The translations under genes were made by a program, and so were the position numbers. Under the pieces are notes generated by a model, which did no database searches, had not been told where the DNA came from, and worked only from the letters and a program-made list of their open reading frames with translations. 44,328 nucleotides of DNA, from assembly GCA_001873185.1 (NCBI GenBank), contig MNYQ01000045.1, forward strand, positions 1 to 44,328, in the 5' to 3' direction. Below are positions 1 through 7,757 of the stretch, in pieces; the stretch's first letter is position 1; the number at the start of each line of letters is the position of its first letter. Source of the stretch: Ignavibacteria bacterium CG2_30_36_16. GTDB lineage: Bacteria; Bacteroidota; Ignavibacteria; Ignavibacteriales; Ignavibacteriaceae.

Positions 1-1
1 C

Positions 2-355
2 GCCGCCTCTGCCGAATTGCCTTCGGAAATTGTTATGGGATTAACTTATCAAAGACAACTTGATGCGGATAATTCAATATCTTTATCCACTTCGTTCCAA
101 AACAATAATTATACTTATGATGATTACAAAGTTGGTATAGAATATTCTTTCAAAGAGTTACTCTATGTGAGAGGTGGATATCTCTTCTCTCCTCAATCTA
201 CTGACAACACACCGAACATTTTTCAAAACTATGCACTCGGCTTCGGTGTGAATTTTAAAGAATTTAGTAATCTCGATCTATCTGTAGATTACGCTTACGT
301 ACCGGTAAAATATTTCGACGCAAATCACGTGTTCTCAATTTCGCTCGGTTTCTAA
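2..355 (+). CDS. PorV/PorQ-like outer-membrane beta-barrel protein, C-terminal part (5' end outside window)
   Basis: The frame is open to the left edge, so this is the last ~117 residues of a longer protein. The visible part consists of alternating polar/hydrophobic strands with a YVRGGYLF segment and a final aromatic residue after a short strand, as expected for an outer-membrane barrel. It matches in layout the end of the complete PorV-like protein at 34776-35753 (FYIRGGYKF, then a ...DYAF strand and a ...HRFSI end). PorV/PorQ proteins in T9SS bacteria help release or attach secreted cargo. That role is inferred from family and context only. The gene ends with TAA and is followed by a strong hairpin terminator. 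Confidence 0.75.
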   Translation, partial: AASAELPSEIVMGLTYQRQLDADNSISLSTSFQNNNYTYDDYKVGIEYSFKELLYVRGGYLFSPQSTDNTPNIFQNYALGFGVNFKEFSNLDLSVDYAYVPVKYFDANHVFSISLGF

Positions 356-374
356 AAATAGGTTAACTTAAAAT

Positions 375-412
375 AGCCCGCGCAGTTTATTCTTAACTGC
401 GCGGCTTTTTTT
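375..412 (+). terminator. Rho-independent terminator after the PorV-like gene
   Basis: A GC-rich 10-bp stem (378-387 pairing with 395-404, CCGCGCAGTT with AACTGCGCGG) with a 7-nt loop is followed by seven T residues. It lies 20 bp after the stop codon at 353-355. A single bulged C allows two further pairs at the base. Confidence 0.9.
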
Positions 413-534
413 GCAATCTCATTTCTATTTTCTTCCTTCCGTTAAAGCCAAATGTTGTACTATAAAAAGTGTAAGAGTTTATGTGTTTTCCGATTAGAAG
501 GATGTAATAGGTGGCTTTCAAATGGACAAAAATT

Positions 535-1635
535 TCACGCAGGTTGTTCACGCGTTAAACAGTGAATTGTACCAAGCCCCCAAACCAAATCAACAGCATG
601 AATACCAACCACTTCCCTGTCTGTAAAAAGTTCAGCTAAAACTCCGAGGGCAATTCTATCTTTTGGGTCATTAAAGGTCGGTACCAAAACAGCTGTATTA
701 GCTATATAAAAATTAGCATAACTTGCCGGAAGTCTTTCACCCTTAAAATACAAAGGCGCCGGCATCGGAAGTTTAACCACGTTTATTTTAGAACCATCTT
801 CTATTTTTGCATCCTGAAGACGTTCGATATTTTCTTTTAGCGAGGAATAATTTTCATCCTTTGGATTTTTTTCATCTACAATAACAACAGTATTTTTATT
901 TACAAACCTGCACAGGTCATCAACATGCCCGTGTGTATCATCACCCGCAATTCCTTTACCAAGCCAGATTACATTTGAGACGCCCAAATATTTATTAAAA
1001 ACTCCGGCATAATCTGATTTAGTAAATCCCCGATTACGAACTTGCGTAGTTTGATCCATCAAACACTCTTCAGTAGTAATTAAAGTTCCGTTGCCATTAC
1101 AGTCTATGCTGCCGCCTTCGAGTACTACAGGTTTTTTCTTGTAAAAAGCAGCATAACGATCTATCTCTAATTTTTTAGAAATTAAGTTCGGAAGTTTTTC
1201 ATCTTTTTTGAAGTTGGGATATTTTGCCCAGGCATTAAACCTAAAATTTACAATGGCTATTTTATTTTCTTTTTTTACAAAAACCGGAGCGCTGTCGCGC
1301 ATCCAGCCGCGGTCTGATTTAAATTTATAAAACTCAATATTTACTTCATCAATTCCGACGGCTTTTAAAACTTTGTTTGCGAGTTTTTGCTGCTCCTTAG
1401 TTTCAACTAAGATTCTCACTTTTTCGCCTGCGGAAATTTTTCTTACAATCTCCCCGTACACCCACGGAATCGTAGTTATCTTACCGGGCCAATCTTCGAT
1501 ATTGTGGGGCCAGCCAAGCCAAGTTGCTTCATGCTTTTCCCACTCTGCGGAAAGTCTAAAACCGGATGGAAGCTCGGTTTGTATTCCTTTTATAAACAAA
1601 GTCTTTTTTAACGATTCTTTATTTGGCAGTTTCAT
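535..1635 (-). CDS. aguA: Agmatine deiminase
   Basis: This protein hydrolyses agmatine to N-carbamoylputrescine and ammonia, the first step of the deiminase route to putrescine. It is 366 aa, normal for the family. Visible family signatures are the N-terminal WLGWPHN, RDSAPVF, the LEGGS block, HGHVDD near residue 234 (active-site His and Asp), and the C-terminal GxxHCLT block, where Cys359 is the expected nucleophile. The start codon is 2 bp after the stop of the N-carbamoylputrescine amidase gene, so the two enzymes form an operon and act consecutively. No arginine decarboxylase to supply agmatine is present in this window. Confidence 0.95.
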   Translation of the reverse strand: MKLPNKESLKKTLFIKGIQTELPSGFRLSAEWEKHEATWLGWPHNIEDWPGKITTIPWVYGEIVRKISAGEKVRILVETKEQQKLANKVLKAVGIDEVNIEFYKFKSDRGWMRDSAPVFVKKENKIAIVNFRFNAWAKYPNFKKDEKLPNLISKKLEIDRYAAFYKKKPVVLEGGSIDCNGNGTLITTEECLMDQTTQVRNRGFTKSDYAGVFNKYLGVSNVIWLGKGIAGDDTHGHVDDLCRFVNKNTVVIVDEKNPKDENYSSLKENIERLQDAKIEDGSKINVVKLPMPAPLYFKGERLPASYANFYIANTAVLVPTFNDPKDRIALGVLAELFTDREVVGIHAVDLVWGLGTIHCLTREQPA

Positions 1636-1637
1636 TT

Positions 1638-2522
1638 TTATTCCAAAAATCTTTTGTTAATTTCTGAGTATGAATCAATTCTTCGATCGCGCAGGAAGGG
1701 CCAATTGCGTCGAATGTACTCAATTCTCGAAATATCAATTTCAGCTATAACAATTTCTTCCTTGTCGTGCGATGCTTCCGCAATTATTACCCCCTGAGGG
1801 TCGGCAACAAAAGATGAACCCCAGAACTCAATTCCGGCATCATCTATTTTTTCTTTTTCGTGTCCGATGCGATTTACTGCTGCAACATAAACTCCGTTTG
1901 CAATCGCATGCCCGCGCTGCACTGTTCGCCAGCTATCGAATTGCTGTTTTCCGTGTTCCTCTTTTTCATTAGGATGCCAGCCAATTGCCGTTGGGTAAAA
2001 AATAACATTCGCTCCTTTTAATGCTGTAATGCGGGCAGCTTCCGGATACCACTGATCCCAGCAGATTAATGTGCCAACGTTTCCAAATTCGGTTTTAAAA
2101 TTCTGATAACCGAGATCGCCGGGAGTAAAATAAAATTTTTCGTAGTATGATGGATCATCCGGAATGTGCATCTTCCTGTAAATTCCAGATACTTCTCCCT
2201 TTGGATTCAGCAATGCAACTGTGTTGTGGTAAATACCCGCAGTTCGTTTTTCAAACAGTGAGGCAACAATAACCACTCCATATTTTTTTGCCGCTTTTCC
2301 GAGAATCTTTGTTGAATTACCCGGAATCGGTTCTGCAAGGTCAAAATATTTTGTGTCTTCACTCTGACAAAAATACGGCGAGCAAAAAAGTTCAGGAAGG
2401 CATATCACTTTGGCGCCTTGTTTGGCTGCTTTTCCAATCCAGTCTACCGCTTTTTTTAAGTTGTCTTTCCGGTTTTTACCGGCTGACATTTGAAGTAATG
2501 CTATTTTAAATTTCTGTTTCAT
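1638..2522 (-). CDS. aguB: N-carbamoylputrescine amidase (nitrilase superfamily)
   Basis: This enzyme hydrolyses N-carbamoylputrescine to putrescine, CO2 and ammonia. It has the nitrilase-superfamily triad Glu44 (LPELF), Lys117 (YRKMH) and Cys154 (LICWDQWYPE), the last block being typical of the AguB clade. I place the start at the ATG at 2522 (294 aa) because the family begins with a ...FKIALLQM strand. An in-frame ATG at 2585 would add 21 residues with no family match and would put a 5' hairpin (2584-2611) at the start codon. No clear Shine-Dalgarno site is visible. It is immediately upstream of aguA. Confidence 0.95.
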   Translation of the reverse strand: MKQKFKIALLQMSAGKNRKDNLKKAVDWIGKAAKQGAKVICLPELFCSPYFCQSEDTKYFDLAEPIPGNSTKILGKAAKKYGVVIVASLFEKRTAGIYHNTVALLNPKGEVSGIYRKMHIPDDPSYYEKFYFTPGDLGYQNFKTEFGNVGTLICWDQWYPEAARITALKGANVIFYPTAIGWHPNEKEEHGKQQFDSWRTVQRGHAIANGVYVAAVNRIGHEKEKIDDAGIEFWGSSFVADPQGVIIAEASHDKEEIVIAEIDISRIEYIRRNWPFLRDRRIDSYSEINKRFLE

Positions 2523-2583
2523 AGTGTCGCATATTTTTTTTGAGCAGACAAGAACTTCTGATAGATAAAATTTTTTTCTCAAC

Positions 2584-2611
2584 ATCCTCTCTAAGCATTA
2601 GAGGAGAGGAT
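2584..2611. other. Perfect hairpin in the gap between the YwqK genes and aguB
   Basis: The 8-bp arms ATCCTCTC (2584-2591) and GAGAGGAT (2604-2611) are complementary. An alternative inner stem, CTCTAA/TTAGAG, also fits. On the minus strand there is no immediate T-run, so it is a weak terminator candidate. It could instead be an operator or mRNA-stability element in the aguB leader. Confidence 0.35.
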
Positions 2612-2674
2612 TAATAAAAAGAAATATTTTTCAAATGTTCGTCTTACTAAAAGTAATTTATGATTTCTGCAAAG

Positions 2675-3589
2675 TCAATTAATCTTTTTTAATATTTCTT
2701 CTTTAATAATTTCGCCCGATTCTGAAAATTCTTTTGTCGAAATAATCTCGCCATTGGCATAAGTTTCAATATACCACAATGAACCATTTTTTCTGAATAT
2801 TTTTGTTTCGCCGTTTATCTTATCCTTGTCATAATTCTGTTCTGTCCATGGAGTGCCGTTATCATAAAAAGAGCGCGTAATTCCGAAACGCATTCCCTGG
2901 CTGTAATTACTTTCTGATTTTATATTTCCATTTTCGGAGAACAGCGTTACAAGTCCATCAAGTTTTCCATAAGCATAATTTTTAATATAAACAGGTACTC
3001 CTTCAGCAGTAAACTCTCTTCCTTCACCATGAAGGTTGCCTTGACGAAAATTCCATTCACCTTTTAAACTTCCATCCTCGTAATACCATTTTGTTATTCC
3101 ATTCTGCAAATCATCTTCATAGTAAGCTTCAGCTTTAAGTTTGCCGTTTTTATAATATTCGGAAACAATCCCCTGTTTCTTTGCGTTTTTAAAAGTTGAT
3201 GTAGATAATAATTCACCCGAATCAAAAAATCCTTTGAAGCTGCCGTCTGTTACTCCATCTGAATATGTTCCCTTTTCTTTAAGGTTTCCGGTAGGATAAA
3301 ATGCGAGGTACTCTCCGTTGTACTTATCATTTAGAAAAGTTATTTTTTCTTTAAGTACACCGCTTTCGTAATAATAGTAGCATTCGCCGTTTAATTTTCC
3401 ATTTTCATAATTTAGCACTTCTTTAATTACGCCTTCGCTTGTATAATATCTGCATACGCCGTCAAGTTTACCCGACTGATAATTTTCAATTTTTTTTAGC
3501 GCGCCATTATCGTACGATTCTTTCAATTTTCCTTGCTGTGCAAATAGTGAAACGTATAAAAGTAATGAGAGAAAAAATATTGTTTTCAT
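2675..3589 (-). CDS. Secreted MORN/YwqK-type repeat protein (304 aa)
   Basis: The N-terminal signal peptide ends ...SLFA with QQGK following. The rest is about a dozen ~23-residue units of the form Y-x-N-G-x-L-K-x-E-x-x-Y-x-x-G-K-x-x-G (MORN_2 / YwqK family, COG2849). Such repeats form an extended beta-solenoid and the molecular role is unknown. The YwqK name comes from a B. subtilis toxin-antitoxin annotation that cannot be transferred here. The ATG overlaps the stop of the upstream paralogue as TAATG, which implies translational coupling. The envelope location is inferred from the signal peptide. Confidence 0.85.
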   Translation of the reverse strand: MKTIFFLSLLLYVSLFAQQGKLKESYDNGALKKIENYQSGKLDGVCRYYTSEGVIKEVLNYENGKLNGECYYYYESGVLKEKITFLNDKYNGEYLAFYPTGNLKEKGTYSDGVTDGSFKGFFDSGELLSTSTFKNAKKQGIVSEYYKNGKLKAEAYYEDDLQNGITKWYYEDGSLKGEWNFRQGNLHGEGREFTAEGVPVYIKNYAYGKLDGLVTLFSENGNIKSESNYSQGMRFGITRSFYDNGTPWTEQNYDKDKINGETKIFRKNGSLWYIETYANGEIISTKEFSESGEIIKEEILKKIN

Positions 3590-4923
3590 TAGTTATTCCC
3601 GTAAGTTGAAATTAAATCGCCAAGTTTATTGTATTCTTTACTACGTTCAAGTTTTTCATTTTTATAGAAGACTTCTTTTTTAAGAATACCGTTCTCAAAA
3701 TACTCACGTTTCCAGCCGTTAAGTTTTCCGGCGGAAAAAGTTTCTTCAGCTCTTATGGCGCCGTTACCATAAAACCATTTTTTTGTACCTGCAGGATCTC
3801 CATCAATATATTCAACTTCAGATTCAATTAGTCCGTTCTCATAATAAGTTTTGCTTATGCCGGAAAGAATATCGTCCTTATAAAATTCAACCGAAGCCAT
3901 TACTCCATTTGGATGATATGTTAAAGCAATTCCATTCTTATTGTTGTTCCGGTACATATACTCCCCTTTTAATGTGCCGTCTTTATAAAATACTTTTGCT
4001 AAACCTTTTCGGATCCCTTTTACATATTCAATTTCCGATTCCACAACGCCGTTTTCGTACATGATATAACTTTTACCGTTCAACGTGTCGTTTTCGTAAT
4101 TCCATTCTTCTTTAAGAAATCCACCGGCATAATAAATTTTGGTCGAATTTTCTCTTCTGCCATCTCGCTTAAAAATTTCTTCTTTGATGATGCCGTTATC
4201 AAAAAAATTTCTAACGTTTTCTTCTTCCGCTTCAACTTTGCCTTTGAAATCAAAACGCACGCGGTTTATTAATTCGCCTTCTTTATAATCATCCTTTACG
4301 CGCAATGTACCGCCGGAATCATAAACCCTCACAATTCCTTCCATCCTATCTTCTTTAAAGTTAGCTTCAACTGCCGTTCGCTGATTACTTTCATAAAGCA
4401 CTTTTGTAATTCCATTTTGTTTACCATCCACATAAGAGCGTTCGACTTCAACGGCGCCGGATTTGTAAAATGTTTTCGATATTCCCTGCAGCATCCCGTT
4501 TATGTAATTCCATTCCCCCTGCTTCTCGCCGGTTTTATAATATGTAAAAGTTAAACCATCGAGTTTTCCGTCAACATAATACTGTTCACTCCAAAGTTCG
4601 CCTGTTTCATAATACCATTTTGAAATTCCCTGCCGCAAACCGCTGATATAATTCCATTCGATGCTTACTTTTCCGTCTTCAAAGTACCAGGTAGAAATTC
4701 CGTTTTCTTTACCATATTCATAGTGCCAGACCTTCCAAAGTTTTGCGTTCGGGTAAAATTCTTTGTAAGAACCATGCAACTCATCATACCGGTATTCACC
4801 CTCGGTTTTAAGCACACCGTTCGGGTAGAATGTTTTCTTCACCTCAATTTTTGCTGCATCCTGAGCAAAAGCTGAAGAGAAAACTAAACTAATAAGTAAT
4901 ATTTGTGAGAAGAGAATCTTCAT
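3589..4923 (-). CDS. Secreted MORN/YwqK-type repeat protein (444 aa), tandem paralogue
   Basis: The signal peptide ends ...SSAFA with QDAAK following. It is followed by roughly 17-18 MORN_2/YwqK units covering the whole mature protein (examples: YYETGELWSEQYYVDGK, FYKSGAVEVERSYVDGK). One unit in the middle (residues ~215-235) is degenerate. It is the first gene of a two-gene unit with the 304-aa paralogue, sharing one base (TAATG). The two probably arose by duplication and differ in repeat number. No catalytic motif is visible, so the function is unknown; a surface scaffold or binding role is only a guess. Confidence 0.85.
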   Translation of the reverse strand: MKILFSQILLISLVFSSAFAQDAAKIEVKKTFYPNGVLKTEGEYRYDELHGSYKEFYPNAKLWKVWHYEYGKENGISTWYFEDGKVSIEWNYISGLRQGISKWYYETGELWSEQYYVDGKLDGLTFTYYKTGEKQGEWNYINGMLQGISKTFYKSGAVEVERSYVDGKQNGITKVLYESNQRTAVEANFKEDRMEGIVRVYDSGGTLRVKDDYKEGELINRVRFDFKGKVEAEEENVRNFFDNGIIKEEIFKRDGRRENSTKIYYAGGFLKEEWNYENDTLNGKSYIMYENGVVESEIEYVKGIRKGLAKVFYKDGTLKGEYMYRNNNKNGIALTYHPNGVMASVEFYKDDILSGISKTYYENGLIESEVEYIDGDPAGTKKWFYGNGAIRAEETFSAGKLNGWKREYFENGILKKEVFYKNEKLERSKEYNKLGDLISTYGNN

Positions 4924-5006
4924 TAATTTCTGTAATATTATATTATAAATTTGCGGTAAAATTAAAATTATTCCCGCTGAGATGAAATCTATTAACCTTT
5001 CACTCT

Positions 5007-6098
5007 TTAACTGCTGCTTGTAATTTTATAACCCAATTTAATAATCACTAAAGCGGCTCTTGTTTTTTCGTTCGGGTACTCAAAAGATAAACGGAATGTG
5101 CCTCCGGTACCTTCACGAATTTTCAATAACTCGATATCTTTAATGTTTATTCCCTCCTCAAATAGCGCATTTGTAAGTTTAGCAAGAACGCCAGGTTCAT
5201 CATTCACATAAACCAGCAAATCGTAAAGCTGGCGAATAAATCCTTTCGAGTTTTTCGGAATTTCATCACGAACGGCAGCGGCATTTTCAAATGCTTCTTG
5301 AAGCGCTTTTACATCATCATTAATTATTGCAGTTTTAATTGTTTTTATTTGATGTTCAAATCTTTCGAGAGCATTTAGAATTTCAATTTTATTATTTTGA
5401 ATTACCGGTTCCCAAATATTAAAAGCACTTGATGCAATTCGTGTAATATCCCTAAATCCACCGGCAGCAAGGTGAATTGTCTGTTCTTCGGGTAGAGAGT
5501 TTATTAACGATACTGCTATAAGCTGGGGAAGATGACTTACGGAGGCGACAACTCTGTCGTGTTCTTCAGGTGTTAAAAAAATAATTCTTGCGCCTAATGA
5601 TTCAAGCAAAGAAATCAAAATATCAATATTAGAAGTTTTTTCTTTGCGAGTTAAAATATAAACTGCATTTTCAAAAAGAAGTTGATCGGAATTAGCATAT
5701 CCGCCATTCTCTTTGCCTGTCATCGGGTGCCCGCCGATAAAAATACCTTTTTGTTTTACTTCATCCCACCTTTGATGGAATACAGATTTCACGCCGGAAA
5801 CATCCGTAAGGATTGTGCTTTCTTTCAACGCGGGCGCAAGAGTTGATAAAGCTTTTAACGATAGGTTCGTTGGCAAAGCTAAAAAAATAATATCCGCATC
5901 TGCCGTCATTTCTATTTCAGATAAAGCAGAATTTATCACTCCTTCAGAAAGCGCTTTCTCAAATACTTCGGGAATATCGAAAGCGGAAATTTCGATTGAT
6001 GGAAAATTCTGCTTAATTGATTTTGCAATTGAGCCGCCAATCAGCCCCAAGCCAATGATAGATATTTTAAGAGAAGATAAATTCTTTCTATTTGTCAC
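5007..6098 (-). CDS. tyrA: Prephenate dehydrogenase with C-terminal ACT domain
   Basis: This enzyme oxidatively decarboxylates prephenate to 4-hydroxyphenylpyruvate in tyrosine synthesis. The N-terminal Rossmann motif is IIGLGLIGGSIAKSI (residues ~13-27). It is followed by GGHPMTGKENGG and VASVSHLPQL, which are family blocks of the prephenate-binding region. Residues ~290-363 form an ACT domain (VYVNDEPGVLAKLTNALFEE), which usually mediates feedback control by tyrosine. The start overlaps the DAHP synthase stop by 4 bp (ATGA), giving tight coupling with the first enzyme of the shikimate pathway. Confidence 0.93.
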   Translation of the reverse strand: MTNRKNLSSLKISIIGLGLIGGSIAKSIKQNFPSIEISAFDIPEVFEKALSEGVINSALSEIEMTADADIIFLALPTNLSLKALSTLAPALKESTILTDVSGVKSVFHQRWDEVKQKGIFIGGHPMTGKENGGYANSDQLLFENAVYILTRKEKTSNIDILISLLESLGARIIFLTPEEHDRVVASVSHLPQLIAVSLINSLPEEQTIHLAAGGFRDITRIASSAFNIWEPVIQNNKIEILNALERFEHQIKTIKTAIINDDVKALQEAFENAAAVRDEIPKNSKGFIRQLYDLLVYVNDEPGVLAKLTNALFEEGINIKDIELLKIREGTGGTFRLSFEYPNEKTRAALVIIKLGYKITSSS

Positions 6099-7108
6099 AT
6101 CGTACGCCCGATTACTTCGGCAATAGCTTTTAGTTGTTTCATCATATCTTCAAATTGTTTTGGTAATAATGCCTGAGGTCCGTCGCTCAAAGCTTTTTCG
6201 GGGTCGTGATGCACTTCCACCATTATAGCATCGGCGCCGGCAGCTACGGCGGCTCTTGCCATTGGGACTACTTTATCTCTCAAGCCCGTAGCGTGTGATG
6301 GATCGGCGGCAACGGGAAGATGGCTGCGTTTGTGAACGACGGGAATTGCAGATACATCAAATGTATTACGCGTGTAGGTTTCAAATGTCCTGATGCCGCG
6401 CTCGCATAAAAATACGTGTTTGTTTCCGCTTGCAAGAATATATTCGGCGGACATCAACCAATCTTCTACAGTAGCCGCCATACCTCTTTTTAGCATTATA
6501 GGTTTTTGAGTTTTTCCAAGCTCGCGCAGAAGAGAAAAGTTTTGCATGTTGCGTGCGCCAATTTGAATAATGTCAGAATATTTTTCTACTATTTCAATTT
6601 GTCCCGATTCCATCACTTCGGTTACAACGGCAAGTTCATATTCATCGCCGGCTTTCCTGAGTAATTTTAATCCTTCTTCACCCAAGCCCTGGAAAGAATA
6701 TGGTGAAGTTCTCGGTTTAAATGCGCCGCCCCGCAAAATTTTGGCGCCTGCATTTTTGACTATTTCCGCAATGGTCATCATCTGCTCTTCGCTTTCAACA
6801 GAGCATGGACCCGCAATTACCGGTATTGCAACGCCGCCAAGTTCAACGTTTTTTATTTTTAAAACAGAGTTTTCTTTTTGAAACGTCCGGCTGGCAAGTT
6901 TAAAAGGTTCGGTTATTCTATGTACCTGAAGTACACCATCGATTATGGAAATTTTTCTTGAATCAAAATTAGGCTGTACGCCAATTGCACCGAGTACAAT
7001 CTGCTCAACGCCTGTAGATTTGTGAACTGAAAATCCATAATCTTCAAGATGTTTAATTACATTTTCAATTTGTTTTTCAGTTGCATTTCGTTCAAGTACT
7101 ATTACCAC
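6095..7108 (-). CDS. aroF: 3-deoxy-7-phosphoheptulonate (DAHP) synthase, type I-beta
   Basis: This enzyme condenses phosphoenolpyruvate with erythrose 4-phosphate, the first step to aromatic amino acids. It has an N-terminal ferredoxin-like regulatory domain of ~70 residues and then the barrel with IAGPCSVE, RGGAFKPRTSPYSFQGLG, IQIGARNMQN, LCERGIRTFE and DPSHATG. This layout is the one known from Thermotoga-type, feedback-regulated enzymes. I choose the GTG at 7108: it has GGAG 7 bp upstream (7116-7119) and gives M-V-I-V-L, aligning with the usual N-terminus. The alternative ATG at 7147 adds 13 residues and overlaps the upstream gene by 20 bp. It is coupled to tyrA by an ATGA overlap. Confidence 0.93.
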   Translation of the reverse strand: MVIVLERNATEKQIENVIKHLEDYGFSVHKSTGVEQIVLGAIGVQPNFDSRKISIIDGVLQVHRITEPFKLASRTFQKENSVLKIKNVELGGVAIPVIAGPCSVESEEQMMTIAEIVKNAGAKILRGGAFKPRTSPYSFQGLGEEGLKLLRKAGDEYELAVVTEVMESGQIEIVEKYSDIIQIGARNMQNFSLLRELGKTQKPIMLKRGMAATVEDWLMSAEYILASGNKHVFLCERGIRTFETYTRNTFDVSAIPVVHKRSHLPVAADPSHATGLRDKVVPMARAAVAAGADAIMVEVHHDPEKALSDGPQALLPKQFEDMMKQLKAIAEVIGRTM

Positions 7109-7127
7109 TACTTCACTCCAATCTTCA

Positions 7128-7757
7128 TTAATGAAATCTTTTTTCACCGGCTGTAATAGCCATGTTTATGTAATCTTCTTTTGTAGGAATTGCGCATGAA
7201 TACCTTGCGCTGTAGGCACAGTAAGGATTATAAGCTTTGTTAAAATCGATAGTGTATTCATATTCCGGGTCAGCGTTCAATTCAAAATCTAAATATCTTC
7301 CAACTCCGTAAGTTTCTTCTCCGGTAGTGTTGTCCGTAAACCAGATGCTGAAATATTCATCTCCATTTTTAGAAAATCCTTTATACATGTTTAATTTATA
7401 ATAGGCGCCGGAATAATTGAATTTAAGATAACCATATTTAACAGCTTTTCTTTCCTCTCCCTTAGTGCCGAATACTTTTACCGTATCTTTGTTTCTGTAT
7501 TCAGTCAATCTACTTTTGAAAACAAACCCGGGATTTACATCATAGTAAACAAGCCGATGAAACTTTGCATTCGAATCTCCTGCAAAGGGGGAATCTGACG
7601 TTTGTCCAAATATAGAATCTTTTTCCGCTCTTTCTTTTTCAATCGATTTTATATATCGATCATATTCGGGTGAATATTTTTTCCCGCAAGAAATCAACAG
7701 AAATGCCGAAGTAAAGATTAGAATATAAATTGTGAATTTGGAAACGATACCCATCAT
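7128..7757 (-). CDS. DUF1684-family lipoprotein
   Basis: A lipoprotein signal ends at L-I-S-C-G-K (Cys24), so the protein is probably membrane-anchored on the periplasmic side. The C-terminal half carries the hallmarks of DUF1684: GxGRYLDFE, YTIDFNKAYNPYCAYS and YSCAIPTKEDYI, ending AGEKRF. The biochemical function of DUF1684 is not established. The gene lies between mutS (4-bp ATGA overlap) and aroF, so it is co-transcribed with both. The double ATG at 7757/7754 leaves the exact start ambiguous by one codon. Confidence 0.88.
   Translation of the reverse strand: MMGIVSKFTIYILIFTSAFLLISCGKKYSPEYDRYIKSIEKERAEKDSIFGQTSDSPFAGDSNAKFHRLVYYDVNPGFVFKSRLTEYRNKDTVKVFGTKGEERKAVKYGYLKFNYSGAYYKLNMYKGFSKNGDEYFSIWFTDNTTGEETYGVGRYLDFELNADPEYEYTIDFNKAYNPYCAYSARYSCAIPTKEDYINMAITAGEKRFH

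Noticed and set aside
1373-1660. Plus-strand open frame opposite aguA (95 aa)
   Set aside because: It is wholly antisense to a clear enzyme gene, with low-complexity composition and no family features.
2675-4923. YwqK-type proteins as a toxin-antitoxin pair
   Set aside because: Both are repeat-only proteins with signal peptides and there is no toxin-like partner. The family name does not establish this role.
7109-7147. Upstream ATG for DAHP synthase
   Set aside because: It overlaps the DUF1684 gene by 20 bp. The GTG at 7108 has a good GGAG spacing and the normal N-terminus.
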